Source: Panax quinquefolius (taxonomy: Eukaryota; Streptophyta; Magnoliopsida; Apiales; Araliaceae). Taken from it: a stretch of 64,000 nt of DNA. A model generated the notes under the pieces. The model saw only the letters and a program-made list of their open reading frames with translations. It had not been told where the DNA came from and searched no databases. Both the position numbers and the translations under genes were made by a program. Position 1 is the stretch's first letter, and each line of letters starts with the position of its first letter. The stretch covers positions 92,008,005-92,072,004 of the forward strand of contig CM035165.1 of NCBI GenBank assembly GCA_020205615.1, in the 5' to 3' direction. This document shows, piece after piece, positions 45,749-57,680 of the stretch.

Positions 45749-46771
45749 TAAATGAGGCACCGTCGGGCTAGCGACGCTAAACCAGTCGCTTCTTGGGAGG
45801 CAACCCAAGCTCTATGTTATTCATTTTAATTAGTATATTTTAGGTCGAATCGAGTCGTGTACACACTTTAATATGATAATTCCATGTCGTGTAGGATGTT
45901 TCAGGACAACAACGACCGCTGCATCGGTCAGTGACCACGCTACTAAAGCATAGAGCCGGTAGCGGACAAGACTAGCAATCCAGACTTATCTCGCCAAATT
46001 TCAGTATTGTGATGCCGCGCCCAGACGCTAACCTCAAGCACATAACGCGTTGCACCAGCCGTCACCTTCTGGCTATACAGTGTGGACAACGCTACCTAAA
46101 TGGCACTTCCAGAGCACGGACCACGCCATTAATACAAAGACCGTTTGGATTTGGATACAGCTGAGGCGCTACGCCTGCGTGCATTACCAACGCCGATCAA
46201 GGCCATCGCAGACTGCCAGATTATGAAAAGAGCAGCAACGTGTATACATTGAACCAAGACACCTCTCCTCATTACATGCAAACTCTCCACATCTCCTAAG
46301 CCTATTGCACTTCCTATTCCCCATAACTCCCATTTACACCAACTTTACTCTCCTTCTCCTTTTCAATTTCCCACACCACCACCCTTTGCAATTCCCAACT
46401 CCACCCACTTGGCTTTCTACTATCTATATGAAGACCCCCATCCTAGAAGTTATGGTACTATAAGGCTTACAAACAACAATCAATTCCTAATTCTAATTCA
46501 ATCCTTGCACAATTGCTTACAAATTGGGATTCCTCTTCAACTTCTTCACGGTAGGCAAATTCTCTTTATACTTCACCAAATTTTCTATTTTGACATCAAT
46601 TGAGTGGTAAATTCAGGGAATTGCACACCAAGGGAGTGGGTTTGTGTTCTTAACAATTTGGCTAACAAAGCAACAACAATCATCCAAGTTTGGGGGAAAA
46701 ATTTAGCCCGCTCACCACTTGTTTGATAAAAGTCCAGAACCACCTTCTTGTGTCCAATTCCACCGGAAAAC

Positions 46772-47867
46772 ATGTCTTCCCACAAATGTCAACGGGCATC
46801 TTCCTCCACGACTCACCCTGCATATGACCATACAATATTTATGAGTAAACATGCTGCGAAAAGATTCAAGACCTCCATCGACAAGAAGAATTTGGTGTTA
46901 GAAAGAGGATTGAAGCCAAATGCAAATTTAGATGGAGACATGGCTCTACAAATTGTAGAACGTCATTGGTTTCAGCTAGTAGAAAAACCACTTTCGGCGA
47001 CAATCAACATAGTTAAGGAGTTTTATGCTAATGCAATGGAACATGTCAATCATGTTGCCATGGTTCGTGGTAAACCGGTGGCATTTCATGCCGATGCGAT
47101 CAATGCTTATTTTGGGTTGGAGACACCACAAGATGACCGGTATGAAGATGGGTTGCCGGAGCTGGACCAGTTGATTGCCAAATTATGTAAACCCGGGACT
47201 CAATGGGTAACTCAAGCCGGAACGAATGAAAAGATAAGTTTTCCTCAATCAGCACTTAGTCGATATGGTAAAGCATGACATGCATTTATATGTGCTCGTC
47301 TAATGCCCATGCGCCACCAAACTGATGTGACGAAGGCACGGGCTAAACTTTTGTATGGGATTGTTCACCACCACTATCATATGGACAATTTCATTGCATT
47401 TTACGATGTTGATGTGGGGGAGTGTATTCAAGAATCAATTGACCAGGCATTACGTGGGAGTACTACGGGTGGTTTGCTTCATGGGTTCCTCATTCTGAGA
47501 CTTATCTTAGTAAAAGTCGAGTACTGATGGCAACCTCATCGAGCCAATACAACAACCAACGACCATAATTGACCATGCCACTATTGAGAGGTACAAAGCA
47601 TGGGATGGGGCGCGATCACACTCGCGTGGTGAAGGTTACATCATGATCCGCCAACCATCACCACCAGTTAATGCGGAACAAACGCGGGCTCCAAGGAATC
47701 AATTTTTGTGGTTGACCGAACGTCAAGATTTAATGCATCAGTACAATGCAAATGCCTTCTATACGCTTGTTGAGGCATTTTCTCGTTGCAATCCTAATGG
47801 TCAACTGGTGGTTATGCCGATTCCTCCTATCCTGCCACCTTACCCTCCTTCGGCGGAGGAGCAGTAA
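46772..47867 (+). pseudogene. Athila ORF3, copy 2
   Basis: Same start (MSSHKCQRASSS). This copy keeps the segment broken in copy 1: RGKPVAFHADAINAYFGLET, PELDQLIAKLCKPGTQW and SFPQSALSRYGKA. A stop at 47276-47278 stands where W is expected (KAWHAFICA in related ORFs), and the frame continues HAFICARLMPMRHQTDVTKA. It is broken at 47490-47540, where copy 1 is intact (ITDLCRKAGVQWQPTE), and resumes with QPSPPVNAEQTRAPRNQFLW to PIPPILPPYPPSAEEQ. Together the two copies outline one ORF of roughly 360 codons. Confidence 0.75.
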
Positions 47868-48410
47868 CGCGTTTCAGGGAAGTCCTCAATTTATTTCCTT
47901 TTGGTGCATATTTTACGTAATGAGGGCATACCTCAATATAAGTTTGGGGGATTGGGTATTAAATTTTTTTCAGTATTTAGGTTGCATGATAGTACTTAGG
48001 GAATATAAAAAAAAGAAAAAAAGAGAAAGAAAGTGAGTATGAATACCCTTCTTGGAACCTGAATTTGGTTATTTAGCTAATACTAGAATTTGCTTGTCTT
48101 TGAATTTTTGAGTTTTTACTGTATGATTCCTGACAAGAAATTGGTTATGTAACTATGTTGATTCATTATCGGTTAGCATGGGTGTTGCGCACACACACAC
48201 TGTACTAGTCATAACAAGGTGAGATTACGGATTGATAGTGATTGCAGATTGAATTTAATATGAAGGGTGTTTGTTTACTAATTTTTCTGAGGCTGTATGA
48301 GTAAATCATATGTATCGTTTTAATTTTAGATTCGTAGTTTAGATGTTAGTTGCATCGCATTGAATTGCATTTTTATTCGAGAACAAGCAATGTTCAAGCT
48401 TGGGGGAATT

Positions 48411-49885
48411 TGATGAGTAGATTTTTAACCCATGAATTATGTTTATATGGCTTGTTATCTTGTTATTTTTTGGGTACTTTCATGTTATTTCTGATAGGGT
48501 TTACATTTGTTGTAGGTAACTCCAACTCATATAGCAATTGGGAGTATTGGAAGACAATTTGGAGCAACATGTGAATTCTGGTTGCCTAGCGCGGACTGCG
48601 CTGTAGTGAGTAGCTGCCAAGCGCGGAGCGCGCTGGGGAGGGAAAGACTGCTAACTACCTAGCGCGGAGCGCACTGTGTCAAGAGACTGTCGAGCGCGGA
48701 CCGCGCTGGGACATGGAGAAGTTGTTGGCAGGCTAACGCGGAGCGCGCTGCGGAGGTATTGAAGCTGTCGCGGACCGCGCTGGTGCGCGATCTGGAGTGA
48801 GGCAAGTCGTGGTGAATGGAAGGTGTCTCTCTTGGGCAGAACATAGAGATGGATTAGGAGTCATGGCATAAGAAGGAGATAAACGCTGATCTAAACATCA
48901 TACTTGTGGATCATTCAGATCATATCATTAATTCAATTACGTGAGTAGGAATTGGAGAGAGCAAGAATTGGAGGAACGAAGAACATGAGTAAATTCATGA
49001 AGATTTCATAATCGAAAGCTAAGAAGGGTGGTGTATTATTATTCTTCTCTAATTTCTATCTCTGTAATTGGGATGATGTTTCCTTTAATTTATTCAGTGT
49101 TTAATTCATTTATTATGGGCTAAATTACTTGTTAGGCTTTTAATGGATCTCTAAGTGGAATGATGATTGTGTAGCCTTGGTTTTCAGTTTAATTAAGCTA
49201 TGATGAAGTTTATCTATATTAATTGGAACTTGAATTTATGAATTGCTTGATCAACAATTTTATGTGGATTTGTATGAACTCGAGAGATGAAATATAAATC
49301 TAGACCTAATTAATATAGCGTGTGTCATAAATTTTGTAAATAGCAGATTATTGATTATTGTCGAGGTAGAGATATGCTTGACATCACATGTAATCGTGAA
49401 GAGAACTTGGAATTAAACCTTGCTTAATTGGAATTCACATAGAGATATAGTGAGTTGATTAATTAAGGTGTTTGACTTAATTCTATCTTAATTGTGGATT
49501 TGGGTTAATATGGTGTTAATATATTGAGAGGTGTTTAATACTACTTATGTTATCTTGATTAATAAACTGGGATAGTGAGTTAAACTATAATAAGGTGATC
49601 ATAATCAGAGGGATGCTTAGAGTGAAGTTACGAGACTAATTCTCCAATATTTGTTTGAAAATTCAGATTTAGGGTTTGCTGGTATTGAGTTGAGTATTGA
49701 TAATTTAATATTTTTAATATAAACTGGAAATTGATTAGTTTAATAAAAAATTTGATTAATAATAGATTGGTAGTTGCAAGATAAATTTGTGTTAAATCTC
49801 TGAGGGAACGATACTTTACTTACTATTATATTACTTCTTGACCACGTATACTTGCGTGTTATGCGTATATAGATTTTACCTAACA
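48411..49885 (+). repeat. Athila LTR type 1, copy 2
   Basis: 1475 bp, from TGATGAGTAG to TACCTAACA, preceded by the same polypurine tract. It holds the clean CG-palindrome array at 48588-48781 that is scrambled in 39120-40608. Confidence 0.85.
48588..48781. repeat. Phased CG-palindrome array in Athila LTR
   Basis: Six 15-bp units start at 48588, 48620, 48661, 48693, 48735 and 48767 (spacings 32, 41, 32, 42, 32). The unit at 48693 is the full consensus AGCGCGGACCGCGCT; others differ at one to three places. Spacers are 17, 26, 17, 27 and 17 bp and unrelated in sequence to each other and to those at 36647-36912. Confidence 0.85.
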
Positions 49886-51430
49886 AGTTTTTGGCTATGC
49901 CTCGTACATAACCAGCACTGACCGTGCTACTCGGGGCTGGCAGATTCTGAAAAGTTGGAGCAACGTGTTATAAACTCAATCAAGACACCTCTCCTTATTA
50001 CATGCAAACTCTCCACATCTCCAAATTCTATTGCACTTCCTATTCCCCATAACTCCCAATTACACCATCCTTACCTCTCCTTCTCCTTTTCAACTTCCAT
50101 TCCCATTAAACCCATCCATCCCCAACTTCCAATCCACGTTGGTTTTCAATTTTTGCGCTGCTTAGAAATCCCAGGCGTTAAAAGTGGTTTAATTGCAATG
50201 TTAGTCAAGTCCAACTCAAGCGTGATTCCTGATTTATTCCAATTTGTCTAGCCTATTCTTCAGACTTAACAGACAAGGATGAAAGTCCTTTATTTTCAGG
50301 GAAGTCCTCTCTTTTAATTTTTTCTATCTTAGTCATTGAGGACAATGTCTAGTTTAAGTTTGGGGGCATTTTAGTGTCGTATTGGATATAGTTAGTTACA
50401 TTGTAGTTCATATAGTTACATTTAGTTTTTGCATTCAGTTTCTTAAAAAAAAGAAGAAGAAATTTGATAATTTAAAAAATTAGTAGTTAGTTTACTATGT
50501 TTATATAGCATTTAGTACATCTTCATGAGTCCAGTTGTTTAATATTTACAATTTGTTTTGGTCAATGATGAGATTGGAATTGGGTAGACAAGTATAGTAC
50601 TGACTATTAGAGCTTTAATGTGATTTCTGGTTATGAATTGAGTCTTTTTCTGTTTGAAACTGGTATAATAAGGATATCACAGTAAGAACAACTTGTTGAT
50701 TGATTGAGTTTAAATTGATACATAATGGGGCTCTAGAGTATAATGCTAGTTTAAATAAGAGAATGACAAGGATAGGCAATGAAGGCAAAAAATTAGGCAA
50801 GAACCTAAGTTTGGGGGGGGGGGGAAGTAGGGGTATATAAGCTTCTAAAAAAAAGATATTGGGTTGAATAAATTGAGTCTTGTGGTGGGTCGAGAAGAAG
50901 CGTGAAATGCACTTCGCATAAACACAGGCGTGAGATGGAGCGTAAAACGCACTCACTATATGAAAAAAAAAGAAAAAAAAAGAAGAAGAAATAAAACAGA
51001 AAATAAGAGGAAAAAGCCCCTGTAGATGAAAATGAAGCATAAGTATCCCATGTTGACCCTCGATATTAGTAATTGTTTAATTTTAGTTGGATCTAGCTTG
51101 TTTTTGGATTTCCCGAGTTTACACTGTATGATGCCTTCGAATAGACTTATTATGTGTTAAATTTGATTTTATATCTGTTAACATTGTTTTGGAGCACACA
51201 CGCACTATATTAGTGATAACAGTCTAAGATTTGATGATTGATTGAGAAGTTATTGATTAGTTTTGATATGTTGTATTATCGTGTTTATTTGATTTCTTTA
51301 AGGCCGATTGAATAGACTTGTTTCTATCATTACTGTTGGATTCGTAGGCATGTAGATTAGTTGCATTGCATAACATTGTTATATTATGTTTTTGCTTGAG
51401 GACAAGAAAATGTTTAAGTTTGGGGGTATT
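49886..51430 (+). mobile_element. Deleted Athila interior between two unlike LTRs, copy 2
   Basis: Repeat of 40609-42151. It starts agtttttggc and passes directly into ORF3-leader-like sequence, including a palindrome relic agcactgaccgtgct at 49914-49928. A G-run at about 50814-50824 and A-runs near 50965-50985 differ in length from copy 1. No coding sequence. Confidence 0.7.
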
Positions 51431-53189
51431 TGATAAGTAGGTTTTATACCTACTTGTCTGATATTTATTACTTGAATTATTTTCTTAATCTCATGTTTCG
51501 TAGTTACTTTTCATACAATTTATGTTATTTTGTAGGCGATGACACGACATTGGCATGATGAAGCAAGGGAAAGGAATTCGGACATCTTTTGGACTATAAT
51601 ACGGAAGCAAATACAAGGAGGAATGATTGAAGGACTTTTAACACTAATTTGGATGCATGTTCTTAGCTTGGAACTTGGAAATTATGGTAGCTCTACTTCT
51701 TAGCTTTCTGGAACATCTTGAATCATCCCAATCGGAGTTCGTATGTGAGAGTTATGGCCTTTTTATCAACGAAGATCAAAGTTAAGAGTTATCATGCTTG
51801 CCATTTACATAACATCTGCTTCGAGCCCGATTTCCGCCATGATCCAATCTGAATCTGTCAATTCTCCAAGCAAGAAAGTTGTAGATCTCGTCGATATCCT
51901 CGATTTGATAGGTAACAGATCCCGTAACTCAAAGCGGATCAAAAGTTATGCATGTTTTACCAAAGGACGTTGTAGCAGAAGAGGCAAGGCATGGGACCGC
52001 GCTAAGGCGCTTAGCCACCGTAAACGCTGCCATCTGAGCGCGGACCGCGCCGTGAAAGGCTTTAGACGCCTTGAGGGCATGCTAGGGCGGAAAAGATTTG
52101 TTTTGGGTTATTTGGTGTCCAATTTGAGCTACAATAGGATTCTTAGTTGCCTAACTTGCTAGGGTGTCCATTAGAACTCTAAATACTGGAGTTTAACTTG
52201 GATTGGAAGGCTAGTTCTAAGACTCTATTAAATCCTTCTTGGGATAGAAGATTCTTTACTTTCTTTCTTAGACGAGGAACCCTAAATTAGATTAGGATGG
52301 GAGATTGAAGCAATTTGGAGACCATTAAAGATTCAAAGTAGGAGCAAGGAGGGAGCATAAAATCTATAGACAAGAGATTCTATCTTCTCATCTTCTTCTA
52401 TCTTTGTCTTTCAATGATTATTCAATTGTGGATTCTTAGTTTTAATTCAATAATAATGAACTAATTCTTTGTTTGAGATTACAATGGATTTTATTGTGTA
52501 GTTTATTTTAATATGCTTCGCTATCAATTATTATGTTCTATTGTGAGGATTGTCTATTGTGATTTGGACTTAATTGTTTAATTGCCTAGCTAACAATTAC
52601 TGTGATAATCTATATGAACTCGAGAGATGAAGTATTGATTTAGATCTTATCATGATAGCATGTGTTTGTGATTTCTGCATAAATGGAATTCATGATTTGT
52701 GTTTAGGATAGAGATATGCCTTTACGGCATATGTAATCTTATAGAGAGCTTGTGCTTTAAATCCTTTTTAATTGTAATTCACATAGAGATATAGTGGATT
52801 AGTTAATTAGGGTGTCTTGCTTGATTCTATCATCTGTGGATTTAAGTGAGTATGGGTATTATGCATCGAGAGATAGTTTTATTTGCTTTAGTGTTCTTGA
52901 ATAACAATTCATGATAGATAATAATTGATGAGAAATGTGTTAACTTAAATGAAGCAATAAGTGAAGTTGTGATCTTAAATCTCCGTAATCTTAATTTAAC
53001 TACTGATAATTAGAATTAGTTTATTTATAAATTGAAATTCATTCGTTTAAATAAGATTGAGTTGGTTACGGGTTAGTACTTGGTGATTTGTATTAATAAT
53101 TCCTCATGGGAATGACACTCTACATACTATTATATTACTTGTTGACCACATATACTTGCGTGTTGTGCGTAATTAGAATTTACCCAACA
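51431..53189 (+). repeat. Athila LTR type 2, copy 2
   Basis: 1759 bp repeat of 42152-43918. The CG-palindrome patch (51980-52085) is scrambled relative to copy 1, while the sequence for several hundred bases on each side is nearly unchanged. Confidence 0.8.
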
Positions 53190-53217
53190 GTAGGTAATAA
53201 TGAAATTTTATCAGAAA

Positions 53218-54114
53218 ATGTCGCCAAGAAGAAGACAACGTAATCAAGAAGCAAAATCACGTAATGTTAACCAAGAGGGTCAGAACAACCCTATGCAAGA
53301 GTTCGTTAATTTATTAACGACGACATTTAACCAAACCGGGGGTAGAATACCCGCGGGACCTAGGGTAGCCAGAACAACTATCTTTAAAGAGTTTAAAAGT
53401 GTAGGTTTGCTGGAGTTCAAAGGAACGACGGACCCTTTAGAGGCCCAGACATGGGTGAAAGAGATAGAGAAGGCGTTTGTTATTACAAAACGAGGTTAGG
53501 CGCAAAAGATTTCTTTTACGACTTACACGATTAAAGGGGAAGACAACTTTTGGTGGGAGGCTCACCAGGGAAGGGCTAGAACATATGTGGTAGCATGAGA
53601 ACAATTCAAGAAGGTTTTCTTTGAGAATTATTTCCTTACAAACATGCGAAGGAGGATGGAGATTAAGTTCTTAGAACTTGAACTATGGGACATGACGGTT
53701 CCCCAGTACGCGACCAAATTCAATGAATTGGCAAGGTTTGGTTCACATCAAGTGGACATTGAGAAGATGAAGGCTCGTAGGTTTGAGTAGGGCCTGAAAC
53801 CCTGGCTCTATAGTAGGATTTTTGTGTTCCAGAGTTCTTCTTATGGGACCATTTTGGAAAAGGTGATTATAGCAGAGGGTGGTAGTGAGGCGTTAACCCA
53901 ATACCACAAAGAGAGAAAGAATGAGAGTAAGGGAGAGGAAGGAACCAAGGCAGAGAATGCCAGTGGCAGTATGCCAAAAAGAAAGGATTTTAACTTTGGG
54001 AATACTGGAGTGGGACAAGGGGATCCTAAGTGTAAGATCGAAGCATGTAAGACATGTGGGAAGACTCATCTAGGAGTCTGTCTGAAAGGGATTATAAGTA
54101 CCTTTAAACATTAG
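53218..54114 (+). pseudogene. gag: Chromovirus gag fragment, copy 2
   Basis: Repeat of 43947-44841 with the same stops. The end of the first open segment reads VITKRG in place of VITNVG, and the linker before the zinc knuckle reads GSMPKRKDFNFG in place of GDAKKRKDFNFG. The knuckle CKTCGKTHLGVC is kept. Confidence 0.8.
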
Positions 54115-54444
54115 GGTAGAGGAGAAAGAAATAACTTTCATTATTTATATTCGTGGAAATTGTTTCATGAATAATAAGGGTAAGCCAATATCGGTAGATA
54201 AGTACCGATAAAGTTTACAGAATTTGAAGAAAGTCTCGGTAGGAATGAGTTAAGTAACGATAGAATTTTAATAAATTGTTAGAATAAAAGTATGAATAGT
54301 CGGTTTTCTAAGAAAACCCAAGGTAGTAATTTGCTGTAATAAATCACCAGAACATTATTTTTGTCTAACCATGACGCAAGTTAGCAGGATGTTAAGGAAG
54401 GTGATGAGTTGTTTTGTTGCATATCGATAATCATAAGAGGAGTA

Positions 54445-54655
54445 AGTTAGCGATTAAGAGTAAATACCCATGGCCCAGGATCGATAAACAATTTTGATCA
54501 GTTAAAAGGGGCAAAGAATTTTTCTAAAATAGATTTGCGTACGGGGTATGGTCGGTTAAAAGTAAGGAAGAAGGAGGAGGTACCTGAGATGACGTTCAGA
54601 ACTCGTTATAGTTATAACAAATTTCTGGTTATGTCGTTTGGGTTGACTAATGTGC
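54445..54655 (+). pseudogene. Chromovirus reverse transcriptase fragment
   Basis: Without duplication in unit 1, this follows the chromovirus gag. In one frame it gives [20 protein letters not shown], a decayed [18 protein letters not shown] and [10 protein letters not shown], the palm of a gypsy RT upstream of the DD box. The protease and the start of RT are deleted. The next 70 bp (54656-54725) contain no block I can place before the next LTR begins. Confidence 0.75.
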
Positions 54656-54916
54656 GGAAGTTCGACTTTCCGTAAGGGGCGTCGAGCAAGTCGGTGGTAA
54701 ACAGATAGGTTCTCTTGTGAGGTGTTGTGACACCCCCAAATCCGGGTTACCTGACCCCCGAGTTTGGTGTTCACGATCCACAATATAATCAACATCTAAC
54801 TACTCATTCATTGATGAATAGAATATTACACCACATTAACTGATATAGTTAATACATTCGTCCCAGGTTATCTAACCCTAACATTACAATCATACCATTT
54901 AGATATACAAAAAGTT

Positions 54917-54985
54917 TAGTACAACGCTTTCAAAGTTTCTACGATATACCCTTTAGTACAACGCTTTCAAAGTTTCTACGATATT
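54917..54985. repeat. Direct repeat of about 36 bp
   Basis: The stretch beginning tttagtacaacgctttcaaa occurs twice in a row here but only once in the right LTR (near 59624), so it is a local duplication in the left copy. Confidence 0.75.
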
Positions 54986-56069
54986 CTATTGAATAAACAA
55001 GAATCAATTCTACGCAATAACAAAGTGGAATGTTTTTCAGATTTATGTTGAGCGATCCATTGGATCTAGAACTTCTCTTCTCGGGTATCTATCAAAGATT
55101 TACTTTGATACATACGTAGGTGTATCAGATAACCATAAAGATTAAAGCATACCCCTCTACAAGTATAACAAGTGATCAACTTTATTAAACCATATATTAT
55201 GCATAATACTTAGGTCGCCCACAATGATCGAATATACGACTAAAAATGTTCTCTTTATATAAAAGGTTGTTCTTCTCAGTCTCATAATCAAGATTTGATT
55301 TAACAACAAAATTCAATGATTTCAATATCTAATCACTTCTATTCTCTTCTCTTCTCAAACCTATCAAGTTTTCTTTTTTGATCTAGTCGATACAACTGGC
55401 ATTGATCTATCAATAATAATTAAACTATCTTCTCTTCTCTTCTCGAACCTATCAAGTTCTAACAAATGTTCGTCTAGCCAGAATAATTAGCTAAGACATT
55501 TCTCAACATAATTCGACAATAAACAGGAATTATCTGTACTGTCAATATTAGCTTCTTACGGATATGAATATTCAACAACAATTATTCTACGAATGTATAT
55601 TTTCTGAATCAGTAATTCAATTTGAATTATTAAACATGCACTAACTGTGAATAATCAACAATAAATTCTTGGACGTGGTATAATTAGCAATAATTAACCA
55701 CTATAATATTTAAACAATATTAACTCAAGGTTGAATTAGGAAACTTGCCTCTTCCACTGATTACAGCTACACAATAAACTTATTTGCTTTCGAAAGACCT
55801 ATAACCAATAATATCGGTCTCACGATTAGCACAATATTTCATATCACAGAACACCGTAATTCACAGTCAGTCTTCTCCTAGACACATTACCACATAGTCA
55901 CATCAATGTTTATAACCTATATAAACACCCAACAAGTCTAACTAGTTCAGTTTGGTTGGACTTCGGTCCATTCTCCGTGTTCTGGTCACCTTATCCGATA
56001 ATTAACACAGTTATTGTCAATTAAATATGGTTTCTAAGCTTCAATATTAATTTAGATAAGTCAATTATC

Positions 56070-56980
56070 ATTTATAATATTTTTCGGAAGCTTTTAATAA
56101 TTTATCAACAATTATTATAATTTATAATAATTTTTCGAACATCGGAATCATTTTTAAATAATTTAATTATCAAATAATCTTATCATCATTAATATTTAAT
56201 AATATAAAAATATTAATGTTATACTTATCAAAATATTAAAGTTATTATCAATAACTTAAAATATTTTTAAGTCATCAATATTCCACTTAAATGATTTTTA
56301 AAATAATTAAAATTATTTTTAAATCATCACCATTAATATTTAAATATTAATGAAATTATTATCCAAATATTAAAAGTCATTAATTATAACTTAAAATATT
56401 TTAAAATCATTTTCTCATTTTTAAATGATTTTAAATCAATAAAATCATTTTAATTCATTTATTTAATATAATAATTATATAAATCAAATATCATTAATAT
56501 TCATTTATTAATGAGAATTCTCCAAAAATATAGAAAATTATATTTTGTAATTTATAATATTTTCTAACACTTTATTCTCATTTAAAATAATTTTAAATCA
56601 ATAAAATCATTTTATCTTCTTTATTTAATTTAACAATTAAATAAATCTAATATCATTAATATTAAATTATTAATGAAAATTCTCTAAAAATATTAAAAGT
56701 TATATTTTATAACTCAAAATATTTTTAAATACATTATTCTTATTTAAAATAATTTTTTATAATATTAAATCATATTTCTCTAATTTATTTAGTATACTAA
56801 TTAAATAAATTAAATACCTTTAATATTTAAATAATTATAAATATTAAAGAAAAATATTACAGTTGATCAAAAATTATTTTTCATAATTTAAAATAATTTT
56901 TAAAACCATTTTTAATAATTTTTATAATTTATTTCTATTTTAAATAATTTCTAGAAAATCAGAAATTAGAAAATAATAAA
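56070..56980. repeat. Very AT-rich block in LTR (copy at 60700-61620)
   Basis: About 0.9 kb is almost entirely A and T, built of recurring ttaaatcattt, aaaatattttta and taatattaa words in loose 40-60-bp cycles, such as atgattttaaatcaataaaatcatttt. No ORF. It is shared by both LTR copies, so it predates their divergence. Confidence 0.75.
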
Positions 56981-56983
56981 ACC

Positions 56984-57043
56984 GTCGCTAAAGACCTTTA
57001 GCGACACAAAGCGTCGCTGTTGGTGTTCTTGATCTCAAGAACA
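56984..57043. other. Two adjacent palindromes in LTR (copies at 61635-61695)
   Basis: GTCGCTAAAG-AC-CTTTAGCGAC (56984-57005) has perfect 10-bp arms, and TGTTCTTGA-TC-TCAAGAACA (57024-57043) has perfect 9-bp arms. In the right LTR the first palindrome is exact (61635-61656), while the second has lost one pairing base. Confidence 0.75.
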
Positions 57044-57680
57044 CTGACAAGCGGCAGTATCAAGAGGTCAACTTTGACCGAATTTACTTCTCAACCAAAA
57101 TTGTTTCTGGGCTTGATTGAGCATGGATGTGGTATTGGAAATGTAATACTATAATATTCAATCAGCATCTTGGTCACACAACAAACAAACAAATAGATCT
57201 ATGCTTCTAAAATCACTGTCAGACATCACTTGGGTTCTCTAGAAACCCAGGCAGTTCGAGTGGCCATCTTGCAGCTCGATTTAATCTAGGTTCTGGTCAT
57301 TGTTTATGTGATATTATGATTCTTATGCGTAGTATACATAACAAGGAACACATAAGAATCAATAGACCTGTTAAATAACAACAAAATAACCGGTTAAGGT
57401 TTGGTCAAAGCTTGTCAGACATCTTGTTCTTCTAATTTCTGGAAATTCCAGAAATGTCATCCGTGTTCGATTAGCCTATTTTGACCACTTATAACACTCG
57501 ATCAACTGATGTTTTAAAGGATCTTAAGGCATGGGTCCACAGTCTAGACAATAGGCTACACATTGACTACAACAACATCAACAAACAACATCATAACAGA
57601 CAGATCTAAGACTTTGAATATCATGTCAGACCCTGTTTTTAAAATTTCTGGGTTGCCCAGATTTTGACTGGTCATGCCCC

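Larger units (their letters stand above)
45171..54441. repeat. Tandem duplication, unit 2 (9271 bp)
   Basis: Second copy of 35891-45170. It lacks the upstream integrase core, so the integrase fragment follows directly on decayed chromovirus sequence. After 54441, the chromovirus sequence continues, suggesting unit 2 is attached to the original right flank and unit 1 to the original left flank. Confidence 0.9.
54726..57680 (-). repeat. LTR of Tekay-like element, left copy, truncated
   Basis: Begins TGTGACACCCCCAAATCCGG (the LTR 3' terminus read from the plus strand) and matches 59625-62328 from about 54951 on. It ends abruptly at about 57680, where integrase sequence begins, so U3 and the promoter of this copy are deleted. 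It contains a 36-bp direct repeat, AT-rich blocks and paired palindromes. Confidence 0.75.
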
